Shown one piece after another: positions 8,432 through 14,639 of a DNA stretch of 14,814 bases. Position numbers and translations under genes: made by a program. Each line of letters begins with the position of its first letter. Within the stretch, counting starts at the first letter, position 1. The notes beneath the pieces are model-generated. The model did not search any database, was not told the DNA's origin, and worked only from the letters and a program-made list of their open reading frames with translations. The DNA is from Fibrobacterota bacterium (GTDB lineage Bacteria > Fibrobacterota > Chitinivibrionia > Chitinivibrionales > Chitinispirillaceae): NCBI GenBank assembly GCA_023436205.1, contig JAEZKC010000024.1, forward strand, positions 1 through 14,814. Reading direction: 5' to 3'.

Positions 8432-8632
8432 TCATTTCTTCCCTTTCTTCAGTTCTTCATATTTCTTACGAATACTTGGAAGAATGTATCGGAAGTTTTC
8501 TACCGTATCTTCTTTCGTATTTACTGCCTTTGGAAACCAGACTTGAAGAACACCGAGTCTATCTTCATCGGGTTCACAGATCAGCCAGGTATTACCGTGT
8601 TTAGTTTGAATATCTGAGACAATCGCAGTCAT
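8432..8632 (-). CDS. Small protein of unknown function, last gene of the operon
   Basis: 66 residues, with strand-like segments at the start (MTAIVSDIQ, NTWLICEP, LGVLQVWFP) and a lysine-rich helical end (YEELKKGKK). The ORF starts inside the radical SAM gene and overlaps its last 32 bases in another frame. A TAG in the same frame just upstream limits the start to this ATG, and there is no strong ribosome binding site, so it probably depends on translational coupling. Its stop lies four bases before a strong hairpin, which fits the end of a transcript. I do not recognise the family. It could be an accessory subunit, a substrate peptide for the radical SAM enzyme, or a non-gene; the composition favours a real protein. 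Confidence 0.5.
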   Translation of the reverse strand: MTAIVSDIQTKHGNTWLICEPDEDRLGVLQVWFPKAVNTKEDTVENFRYILPSIRKKYEELKKGKK

Positions 8633-9623
8633 ACATGGAAACTAAACCTTCATTCCTGGCAAGTTTTTGCCCCATGCACCCTGACTCACATTTATCATAA
8701 TCTGGGCATCCATTACATTCTGAACCAATGTGGTATTGATGGTATCTCCTGATTGACTTGAGAACTTTTGAATTCTCCCAGCACTCTTTTAATGGAACCA
8801 TATTCAGGTCAGAATTATCATCTTCGGGAGAACACAGGTTCTCAAAAGAACCTTTAAAGGCATCGCAAGGTACGATTTTTAGATTTGGTAAAATGGTCAG
8901 CCTATCAATACCTGCCATACAAGTAGTTGGTGTGCCCAAACAAAGAAAATTTAGAGGCGAACCTGTGCGCAAAGCGAAACCATTTGACCTTTGCTCCAAA
9001 ATCATTTCCTTCAAATTGCACCAATCACCTCTTTTAAGAATCTGGTCAAAAAACTTCTCACCTCTCCCTTGAGGAACAAATCTTAATAAACTCAGGCTTT
9101 CTCCACCCAACTGTTGAGCAATACCTGCTATTTGGGGAAGTAGCTTATAATTTGAGACGAAAGGAACAAAGTGAAATTCTACACACACTCCCAAAGCCTT
9201 TGCTGACAATGCAGCATCTTTCATTGCATTGAAGCTTCCCACGGTTCTTGTGATAGAATCATGCACCATAGCGGATGCACCATGTATGCTAAATACAATT
9301 TTAGACAAGCCAGCATTTTTTGCAGCCTTAAGTTTTTCTGAAAAATTTTTTACATATCCAGAGGAATAAACTGAACATTTTATACCGGATTTATTTGTTT
9401 GATCGATTGCCAACTCCAGATATTCTGCAAGAAATGGTTCGCCGCCGGAAAAAGTGATTTTTTCGACCCCCATTTCAGAGGCTTCTTTAATAATGCGCTT
9501 ACATCTAGCATATGAAATATGACAGAGTGTGTCTCTTGCTGCATTGCTCGAACAATGGGCGCATTCCATGAGGCATTCCTGCGTCAGCTCTATCTTCAGG
9601 TCTTTCAAATAATAGCCATTCAT
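8601..9623 (-). CDS. Radical SAM enzyme with SPASM-like C-terminal cysteines
   Basis: 340 residues. The radical SAM cluster motif CLMECAHC (Cys17, Cys21, Cys24) binds a [4Fe-4S] cluster that cleaves S-adenosylmethionine. The GGEP motif (60-63) follows FSGGEPF. The C-terminus has six cysteines (303, 306, 312, 316, 333, 335) in a pattern CNGCPDYDKCESGC...CDC typical of SPASM auxiliary cluster domains; such enzymes modify peptides, sugars and other large substrates. The gene starts four bases before the end of the TMP-kinase fusion gene (ATGA overlap), so they are co-translated. In phage thymine hypermodification, radical SAM proteins rearrange the amino acid side chain added to the base; a similar role is inferred here. 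The alternative is modification of a peptide, for example the downstream 66-residue protein. Confidence 0.85.
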   Translation of the reverse strand: MNGYYLKDLKIELTQECLMECAHCSSNAARDTLCHISYARCKRIIKEASEMGVEKITFSGGEPFLAEYLELAIDQTNKSGIKCSVYSSGYVKNFSEKLKAAKNAGLSKIVFSIHGASAMVHDSITRTVGSFNAMKDAALSAKALGVCVEFHFVPFVSNYKLLPQIAGIAQQLGGESLSLLRFVPQGRGEKFFDQILKRGDWCNLKEMILEQRSNGFALRTGSPLNFLCLGTPTTCMAGIDRLTILPNLKIVPCDAFKGSFENLCSPEDDNSDLNMVPLKECWENSKVLKSIRRYHQYHIGSECNGCPDYDKCESGCMGQKLARNEGLVSMYDCDCLRYSN

Positions 9624-11281
9624 AGAGCATCCATCTGATTATGTGCATTCCTGAATACACTTGAAGCTTCTTTATTAATCCCCCACGATTCAGGGAAAAC
9701 AAATTGAATCGGAACACAATTTTGCTTGAACTTTTGCTTTATTCTTGTGCGTCCAGTAATACCAGAAAACTCGGGATGTTTGATTCTTGCGTATTTATCA
9801 ACTTCGCAGAATATGTTCTGACAGTCAATAAATTGCAGCGGTCGCCCAAAAAGGTATTGAAACTTGATATCCCTCACAGCAAACTCATCTTCTTGATTCT
9901 CCGCGACAATTTTTATAACTTCCGCATCAGATATCCCTGCTGTATCTGAAAAACATTTGCGGATACCATCTTTGGCTCCAGGTCCCGGTACAACAAATTC
10001 AGACTCTGAGAAGCTGGTTAAATTGCTATAATTGAGATCCGTCACATATTGATAAGCCAAGAAATCTCCAATTGTTGGGTATGAACGAAGGAGATCAAAT
10101 GCCCCACCCATATGCTTACATTGCTGCAATTTTGAAGGCAATTCATCATTCAGCATTTTCTCAATTAGCTGCAAATGCATCTTATGTTTAGGGGTTATTC
10201 CTGCTTTCCCCCCAGAAGGCATTATATATGCGGCCGAGTATATTCGATTGCCCTTTTTCCTCATTGAATTTAGAACCTGACAGAATGTATTGACATCAAA
10301 AACTTCAACGCAAATATCTCCGAAATAGTCTTTTAACTTCTGCCATGTTTCAATCCGATTAAATATCTTGAACAATATGATTCTAAAAAAAAGATCATCG
10401 GCAGTTTGTGGGGACTTGCCAATAACCTCCGCGATTAAATACTGACTGACACGATCTGTTGCACGGTAGCAGTTTGTAAATTTGTATGTCGACAATATCT
10501 GGTCATCAGTCCACGGTGAAGGATTGCCGAATGCTCTTGCGAAAAATATTCTTTGTCTTTCAGCTGCAAAATGCCAATAAGTATTAAAAACTTCTGTTGT
10601 TTTAAGAGGAGACTTTTTAATAAATCCACTTGGTGCCCTATTTTGCGTAATCACAGGAGTCGAAACATATTTCAGCACTTTTTGCACAATGGTTTCAATC
10701 GCTGTTGATACCGATCCATCGTTTTTTACTTCGCAAACATCCCCCTTTTTTGATTGCTCAGCAAATAGTTTTTTGTATTCCTGAAACAATGAGCACCATT
10801 TGTCATCTTTCTTTACTCCTACTGGTTCTTCTCTTGTTATTAAGAAGATTATTTCTGGGGTAGTTTCCTCCCAGTATTCCAATTCAATAGCTATAGCCTT
10901 TTTCAGTGTTTCTTCTGACAAGCCATTGCAAACACCGTACACATATGTTGACCACCAAAACCGATCAAGCACAACAGTTGTGCCATTTATAATTTCCCTA
11001 CGCAAGGTACTGGCAATTGTGTCGATATGAGCTGCGATATGTAAAATTTGCAGACTCAACGGGTGCATTGATTTAACACCGAATTTATTATGGTTGTGAT
11101 GCAGTGTGTAAATATGGGAACCCAAGGTTCCCTTTTCTCTGCCTGGGAAAGAGTAGTACTTACAGCGCACACCTTCCTTGCACAATTCTCGTACAACGCT
11201 TTTCGCGACAGTAGTTTTTCCGCTACCGTCAACGCCCTCTAAAACAAATAGCCTTCCTAGATTATTTCCATTTTTATTCAT
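9620..11281 (-). CDS. Fusion: thymidylate-kinase-like domain + 5-hmdU DNA kinase/thymine pyrophosphorylase-like helical domain
   Basis: 553 residues. Residues about 10-205 are a thymidylate-kinase-like P-loop domain: EGVDGSGKTT (15-24), DR at 106-107 in VVLDRFWWSTYVYG, and a LID-like arginine region near 150. Residues about 230-545 resemble the helical domain of phage 5-hydroxymethyl-dU DNA kinases (HMUDK_hel, also described as alpha-glutamyl/putrescinyl-thymine pyrophosphorylase): FNTYWHFAAERQRIFF (232-247), PWTDDQILSTYKFTNCYRA (256-274), DRVSQYLI (276-283), LFKIFNRIETW (303-313), IYSAAYIMPSG (347-357), FLAYQYVTDLNYS (407-419) and GPGAKDGIRKCF (433-444). Recalled from memory of the family; no search was run. 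The thymidylate-synthase-like gene ends one base before its ATG (TAAATG), so the two are coupled. Possible roles: phosphorylating a modified dUMP, and activating 5-hydroxymethyl-pyrimidine for addition of an amine. Confidence 0.8.
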   Translation of the reverse strand: MNKNGNNLGRLFVLEGVDGSGKTTVAKSVVRELCKEGVRCKYYSFPGREKGTLGSHIYTLHHNHNKFGVKSMHPLSLQILHIAAHIDTIASTLRREIINGTTVVLDRFWWSTYVYGVCNGLSEETLKKAIAIELEYWEETTPEIIFLITREEPVGVKKDDKWCSLFQEYKKLFAEQSKKGDVCEVKNDGSVSTAIETIVQKVLKYVSTPVITQNRAPSGFIKKSPLKTTEVFNTYWHFAAERQRIFFARAFGNPSPWTDDQILSTYKFTNCYRATDRVSQYLIAEVIGKSPQTADDLFFRIILFKIFNRIETWQKLKDYFGDICVEVFDVNTFCQVLNSMRKKGNRIYSAAYIMPSGGKAGITPKHKMHLQLIEKMLNDELPSKLQQCKHMGGAFDLLRSYPTIGDFLAYQYVTDLNYSNLTSFSESEFVVPGPGAKDGIRKCFSDTAGISDAEVIKIVAENQEDEFAVRDIKFQYLFGRPLQFIDCQNIFCEVDKYARIKHPEFSGITGRTRIKQKFKQNCVPIQFVFPESWGINKEASSVFRNAHNQMDAL

Positions 11282-12100
11282 TTATTGCGCAATTCTTTCC
11301 TGTGCTAGCTTATACAAGTGGTTCAGTTTAGATTTGGTTTTATTTCTTTGTGGTCTAGCAATTATACAGTCAAGTCGATTAAACCGTAGACCGAGTTGGC
11401 TCGATAGAAATCTTCCAAGATTCAACAGACCAAGGTAATTTCCGTATGCACGCTCAATGATGTATTGTGTTGGATAATAAGCGCTAATTGAAAAGAAACC
11501 ATCGTGATCATATCCGAGACTTAACTGCTGCAAGCATGGGAAGCCACTCATTACAGCACCGGTGTGATCTTTCAGTGGGTCAAATATCGCTACCTGCAAT
11601 GCTGAATGTCTTGGGTGATGGTTTTGAGCTTCACGCTGCTTCCATAGGTTACATAGAAATTCTAGCTGATTAATTCGCCCGTCAGAATATGATGATGCAC
11701 TTTTTTTAGGTATTCCGGTGTAATCTATCATCCGTGCGAAATAAGTATCTTTTATTTTGCGTCTTCTGACCCCCATACGCGCCTGATGCTTTGGAAGATA
11801 TCTCTCACAATACCACTTCGAAAAATCTTCTATTCCCGGTCGCCCTCTGAGCTGCCAATGTTTGTATGGAAATATCGTTGCTGCTGTTTCCGCAATTGTG
11901 GGTGAGTCATTCTCTCTAAGCAACCTATCAAGTTCATCGCGAATATCAGTATCCTCTTCTGGGGCATTGTCACCATCTGCAGTAATTGATACGCATCGAG
12001 GTGGGAGAATATGACTACCCGGTGCCATTGATTCACAAAAAAGGGCAGCCCAAGCATGGGATATATTACTACTTAGATAGCCTAGGTTCTTCTCAATCAT
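11282..12100 (-). CDS. Divergent thymidylate-synthase-like protein
   Basis: 272 residues from the ATG at 12100, which overlaps the ImmA-like gene by eight bases and has GAGG six bases upstream; the longer frame to 12139 is less likely. The second half fits the thymidylate synthase fold: a helix (INQLEFLCNLW), an arginine (HPRHSALQV, where classical enzymes have SRR), the GFPCLQQ segment with candidate catalytic Cys189, an expected strand (GFFSISAYYP), then a helix with NYLGLLNLGRFLSSQLGL (221-238). Classical enzymes have QRSxD and a downstream HxY for nucleotide binding; these are missing or altered here (YPTQYIIERAYGN). That suggests a changed substrate, such as a dUMP/dCMP hydroxymethylase-like reaction, or a structural role. 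The first ~90 residues are unusual and not recognised. Neighbours upstream and downstream support nucleotide chemistry. Confidence 0.65.
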   Translation of the reverse strand: MIEKNLGYLSSNISHAWAALFCESMAPGSHILPPRCVSITADGDNAPEEDTDIRDELDRLLRENDSPTIAETAATIFPYKHWQLRGRPGIEDFSKWYCERYLPKHQARMGVRRRKIKDTYFARMIDYTGIPKKSASSYSDGRINQLEFLCNLWKQREAQNHHPRHSALQVAIFDPLKDHTGAVMSGFPCLQQLSLGYDHDGFFSISAYYPTQYIIERAYGNYLGLLNLGRFLSSQLGLRFNRLDCIIARPQRNKTKSKLNHLYKLAQERIAQ

Positions 12101-12944
12101 TATCGTCCTCCATGTGACGGTAAATGGCCCTGCCCACAAATTCTTTTTTACTTACTCGAATGAAAATGGACCAGCCCATACTTTCTGACTGTGCAATCGC
12201 GATTCCCGGTATTACACAATTGACAATCGTTCTGTATTCGTCATTGAATGAAACGCTTGCACCCTCCAATTTGCAGTCTCCCGGAACAATCAACTTATCC
12301 CCGACCTCCAAGTCTATGGGTAAAACCGGACGAAACACCCTTAAGTCAACAAGATTATCAGAAAATTCAAATCCGAGGAGGGTGCTCTTAATCTTCTTTG
12401 GCTGAAAAGCTAGTAAGGAACGCAATTTCGTCGATGTGATAAAATTGAGTGACCAGCACATGTGGTTGAGCAAGGTTGTATAGCCAATACCCATTACTGT
12501 ACTTAGCGAAAATGCTTGTTCGGCAGTGATATTTTCTGGAGAAATTGACGCACTATTCAGATAGCCTGAAATTGCCTTTTTAGGCATAAGGAGATATGAT
12601 GCGAACCTGTTCGCCAGCATTTCTTCCTGAGATTCTGAACAATCATGGTCAAATGAGCCATATTCATCAATTCTGTCTCCGTGGCCAAAGTACCAATGCC
12701 CTATTTCATGGGCACACGTTGAGGCTCTTCTGCCAATTGGGCGCATGGAGGACAAAATGATTGCATTTTTAGTTATTGAAAACATCCCCTCCAGAGATGG
12801 TAATGCTATATACCGGACCTCGATTTTAAGTTTTTCTGCCATTTCAATCGGATTTACCGGCGTGTCAATTGGTTCATCAAGTTGTCTCCGGACTTTTATG
12901 CTAGCCTTAAGGGCAGTGCGTGCAATTTCAATTTTGTCTGCCAT
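12093..12944 (-). CDS. ImmA/IrrE-type zinc metalloprotease (COG2856-like)
   Basis: 283 residues. The HEXXH zinc motif is AHEIGHWYFGHGD (His79, Glu80, His83), followed by the family's second signature EEMLANRFASYLLMP (107-121), which supplies the third ligand. Proteases of this type (ImmA of ICEBs1, IrrE of Deinococcus) cut or inactivate an XRE repressor on a stress signal and so switch genes on. The C-terminal half (about 150-283) is longer than a bare catalytic domain and may sense a signal. Its start overlaps the XRE stop by one base (TAATG), and its end overlaps the thymidylate-synthase-like gene by eight. That arrangement fits the XRE protein as its substrate. Function of the C-terminal part is unknown. 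Confidence 0.88.
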   Translation of the reverse strand: MADKIEIARTALKASIKVRRQLDEPIDTPVNPIEMAEKLKIEVRYIALPSLEGMFSITKNAIILSSMRPIGRRASTCAHEIGHWYFGHGDRIDEYGSFDHDCSESQEEMLANRFASYLLMPKKAISGYLNSASISPENITAEQAFSLSTVMGIGYTTLLNHMCWSLNFITSTKLRSLLAFQPKKIKSTLLGFEFSDNLVDLRVFRPVLPIDLEVGDKLIVPGDCKLEGASVSFNDEYRTIVNCVIPGIAIAQSESMGWSIFIRVSKKEFVGRAIYRHMEDDND

Positions 12945-13285
12945 TACTTGTCCTGACTTTTGTCCTTCAAGCTATTTAGCAGCTTAATGACGCTGTTGAG
13001 GTCTTCTTCTTTTAATTTGCTGAGTTGACGTGCTGCCATGAGCACTTTCGGATCTTGTTCTTCCGCTTCTTTATCAATAAGCCAAGAAGCATTCACATCG
13101 TAAATATCCGCAAATTTCGCAATCTCTTCAGATGTTACATTCCTTCTCCCAGCTTCAATTTCTGATATAGTTGGCCTATGGATATTCAACATCCGAGCAA
13201 CCTGTCCTTGCGATAATCCCGCCTGCTCACGGGCAGCTTTAAGCCGTTTAGCAACCAGCAGCTTCATTTCTTGAGAACCACTCAT
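12944..13285 (-). CDS. XRE-family HTH repressor-like protein
   Basis: 113 residues. Residues about 8-65 form a classical HTH_3 domain: KRLKAAREQAGLSQGQVARM (13-32, with the G-LSQ turn), then NIHRPTISEIEAGRRN and an acidic/helical third part. The C-terminal ~35 residues (KLKEEDLNSVIKLLNSLKDK) are amphipathic and probably a dimer or cleavage segment. It starts four bases before the end of the carrier-protein gene (ATGA) and its TAA overlaps the protease start. Two 17-bp operator-like repeats near the operon promoter fit autorepression by this protein; the link is inference. The pair XRE + ImmA is a known regulatory module of integrative elements and phages. Confidence 0.88.
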   Translation of the reverse strand: MSGSQEMKLLVAKRLKAAREQAGLSQGQVARMLNIHRPTISEIEAGRRNVTSEEIAKFADIYDVNASWLIDKEAEEQDPKVLMAARQLSKLKEEDLNSVIKLLNSLKDKSQDK

Positions 13286-13575
13286 TTATTTGAATGCTCC
13301 TTTTGAGTTATTAATGAATTCAAGGCCTCAATGATTTCTGATATTTTTCGTGATTTATGCCTTTGGTCATCAACCAAAGGATTGAATTTCGGGGGAAATT
13401 CGGTGCCCAATTTGTCCTCAAGAATACAAATTACGGCAACTCCGTCATGACTATCAAGCCCCAATTCTTCAATTGGATCTGTACTTAAAACGATTTCTTC
13501 AGGTTTAACCTCAAGATCAGATAATTCCAAGACACACTGGACAACTATTTCCCGTAATTGTTCTTTTGTGTGCAT
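13282..13575 (-). CDS. Acyl/peptidyl carrier protein, first gene of the operon
   Basis: 97 residues from the ATG at 13575. The GTG at 13587 lies further upstream, but GGAGG is placed five bases before the ATG, so I chose the ATG. The protein has carrier-protein helices and the phosphopantetheine motif GLDSHDGVAV with Ser42 (classical GLDSLD). A 4'-phosphopantetheinyl transferase elsewhere in the genome would attach the arm that carries an acyl or aminoacyl group as a thioester. The end of the protein is basic and lysine-rich (RHKSRK...QKEHSNK), unlike housekeeping AcpP, which is acidic. It is the first gene behind the regulated promoter and overlaps the XRE gene by four bases. No adenylation or ketosynthase enzyme is in the window, so the cargo would have to come from elsewhere. 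Loading of a fatty or amino acid is unknown. Confidence 0.75.
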   Translation of the reverse strand: MHTKEQLREIVVQCVLELSDLEVKPEEIVLSTDPIEELGLDSHDGVAVICILEDKLGTEFPPKFNPLVDDQRHKSRKISEIIEALNSLITQKEHSNK

Positions 13576-13597
13576 TTCCACCTCCACGTTACATCAT

Positions 13598-13614
13598 GGT
13601 AAGAAAATATTACG
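13598..13614. promoter_or_regulatory. Operator-like repeat O2
   Basis: GGTAAGAAAATATTACG differs from O1 at two positions. It lies 25 bases from O1 (centre to centre), in the leader just upstream of the ribosome binding site of the carrier-protein gene. Two similar sites suggest cooperative binding of the same regulator. Confidence 0.6.
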
Positions 13615-13622
13615 AACACACT

Positions 13623-13639
13623 GGTAAGAATATATTACC
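13623..13639. promoter_or_regulatory. Operator-like repeat O1
   Basis: The 17-base GGTAAGAATATATTACC is an inverted repeat with GGTAA/TTACC arms, and it overlaps the -10 box. It shares its sequence with the second copy at 13598-13614. XRE repressors commonly bind such sites, and binding here would block RNA polymerase. Confidence 0.65.
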
Positions 13640-13657
13640 ATTTGGCGAGAATGTCAA
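13629..13657 (-). promoter_or_regulatory. Strong sigma70 promoter of the seven-gene operon
   Basis: On the minus strand, TTGACA (13652-13657, perfect -35) and TATATT (13629-13634) are separated by 17 bases. Upstream of the -35 lies a run of A and T (13661-13674), like an UP element. A start of transcription near 13622 would leave a leader of about 45 bases before the carrier-protein ATG. The match is excellent by eye. Confidence 0.8.
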
Positions 13658-13659
13658 CA

Positions 13660-14016
13660 CTTTTTTTTAAAAAAGATCAAAGTTACTGGAACCTTGCTAC
13701 ACCTTCCACAATCGATTCTGGTGAGTAGCATCAAATCTCAAATACTTCACGTCTACCAAAAATGCTCATGGGCGCAAACGGGAAGGGTATTTGACCGCCG
13801 CATTTCTTTATTCTTCAGGGGCTGGTCATTTCTCTTTTTTTCTTTCAGCCGCCACTATAAATTCATTGTTTAAATTTATTAACACAAATGGGTTGCGGTA
13901 AGCCCGAATTTTTGCAACTACAATACTCTAATCTACTATAAATCAGCTTTGTAAATTTTAGGGCTACCGCTGTTGGTGGATGTAACTTGGTACGGCTCTT
14001 ATTCCTCGCGCACCTC
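13660..14016. other. Intergenic region between operon promoter and HEPN cassette
   Basis: About 350 bases without a supported gene. It holds the AT-rich stretch upstream of the operon promoter (13661-13674), an imperfect inverted repeat (13895-13905 and 13961-13970), and the left arm of the repeats flanking the HEPN gene (13977-14013). Between 13680 and 13890 I see nothing recognisable. Confidence 0.5.
13895..13970. repeat. Imperfect inverted repeat with a one-base bulge
   Basis: GCGGTAAGCCC (13895-13905) and GGGCTACCGC (13961-13970) are complementary except for one extra A, with 55 bases between them. A second short pair, GTTGC (13892-13896) and GCAAC (13914-13918), lies in the left arm region. 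It may be a folded RNA or the end of a mobile element. I looked for integron attC cores (GTTRRRY/RYYYAAC) and did not find them at the ends. Confidence 0.4.
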
Positions 14017-14514
14017 TTATTTTTTTAAATCTGTTTTTAATTTTAAAATTATATCTGATAAACCGTTTAAATTTTCATTCAATTGGAATATTCGATCTAT
14101 GTAACAAACGATATCTGTATCGACTAAATCATTACATGGTAAAACGGTTTCATTGATGTAACCAAAAAACAAACGATATAAATTGTGTGTAATATAATTC
14201 CTCTGTTCAGCAAGTTCCTTTAAAACAGAAATCAATTGTGGGTCATCAATACTTTTTTCAAGTTCTTTTATTAATTGTCCCATTGTTAATTTGTTATTTT
14301 TTTTCTCCGTTTTCGTATCTAAATAATCTTGTATTTCAGCTTCAAGTCGCCCTGCTGCTAAAACGAATTGACCTAATTCCATACAAAACTCATTGTTATT
14401 GTAAAGTAAATGATAAAATTCTTTACTTAATATTCTATCACCTGACCACATTTAAACTCCTATTTTTATTCTGTTCCGTGCGCGATCTTTTTCTGCCGTA
14501 CCAAATTATTTCCA
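13977..14514. mobile_element. HEPN gene cassette bounded by long imperfect inverted repeats
   Basis: Left arm 13977-14013 and right arm 14478-14514 are inverted copies: TGGA, two mismatched bases, TAAYTTGGTACGGC, a divergent nine-base stretch, then TCGCGCAC. The match is 25 of 26 aligned bases outside the two unmatched stretches, with identical spacing. A further GCTACCG lies outside each arm (13963-13969 and 14515-14521, inverted), directly adjacent on the right and seven bases away on the left. Between the arms lies a single HEPN gene, whose stop is three bases inside the left arm. No transposase is present, so the element would be a non-autonomous one. Whether it moves is unknown. Confidence 0.55.
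14017..14451 (-). CDS. HEPN ribonuclease-like protein (toxin or abortive-infection type)
   Basis: 144 residues, helical and strongly AT-rich in codon use compared with the genes to the left, a sign of transfer. The fold looks like a MAE_28990/MAE_18760-type HEPN protein: a first helix pair (FCMELGQFVLAAGRLEAEIQ, 22-41), then a long helix (LISVLKELAEQ) and the Rx4H motif RNYITH (Arg84, His89, with Asn85). HEPN domains with this motif are metal-independent ribonucleases in toxin, abortive-infection and CRISPR systems. No antitoxin gene (for example a nucleotidyltransferase) adjoins it. The ATG is preceded by AGGAG at a spacing of about six bases. It lies inside inverted repeats next to a group II intron remnant. 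The RNase role is inferred from the motif. Confidence 0.65.
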   Translation of the reverse strand: MWSGDRILSKEFYHLLYNNNEFCMELGQFVLAAGRLEAEIQDYLDTKTEKKNNKLTMGQLIKELEKSIDDPQLISVLKELAEQRNYITHNLYRLFFGYINETVLPCNDLVDTDIVCYIDRIFQLNENLNGLSDIILKLKTDLKK

Positions 14515-14527
14515 CGGTAGCGTAGAA

Positions 14528-14547
14528 CTACCGGTTACCCGGTAGTC
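14528..14547 (-). ncRNA. Group II intron domain VI hairpin
   Basis: ACTACCGG-GTAA-CCGGTAGT forms a perfect 8-pair stem with a GTAA loop, just downstream of domain V. This is the position of domain VI, which carries the branch-point adenosine. The exact branch point is not assigned. Confidence 0.55.
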
Positions 14548-14555
14548 CCGCCATA

Positions 14556-14588
14556 GATCCCGGCGTGCAGAATTCCCGCACCGGGCTC
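14556..14588 (-). ncRNA. Group II intron domain V
   Basis: The minus strand folds as the catalytic domain V: lower stem GAGCCCGG with CCGGGATC, a CG bulge, and an upper stem TGCGG with CTGCA closed by a short loop. The AGC triad is present on the 5' side. One pair is a G/A mismatch where active introns have G/U, and the loop is not a standard GNRA tetraloop, so the copy may be decaying. Confidence 0.65.
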
Positions 14589-14639
14589 CTCACAATACTC
14601 GCTTCCGTAATCAGTCAAGATATGCAATAAGCTAAGCTG

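Noticed and set aside
8301..8617. Two plus-strand ORFs over the convergent hairpin and the end of the minus operon
   Set aside because: They run through a perfect hairpin and antisense to the radical SAM and 66-residue genes, have phenylalanine-rich composition and no good ribosome binding site.
12101..12139. Longer start for the thymidylate-synthase-like gene
   Set aside because: The ATG at 12100 has GAGG six bases upstream and overlaps the previous gene by only eight bases; the longer frame would overlap it by 47 and the extra residues look random.
13576..13587. GTG start 12 bases upstream for the carrier protein
   Set aside because: The GGAGG that serves the ATG at 13575 would fall inside the extended coding region, and no other ribosome binding site sits upstream of the GTG at a good spacing.
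13895..14521. Integron cassette with attC sites
   Set aside because: The repeats flanking the HEPN gene are inverted, not direct, and I could not find GTTRRRY/RYYYAAC core sites at their ends.
14535..14639. C-terminal half of the ORF ending at 14535 as protein
   Set aside because: It is the RNA of the intron's domains V and VI read as codons; the helices are the signal.
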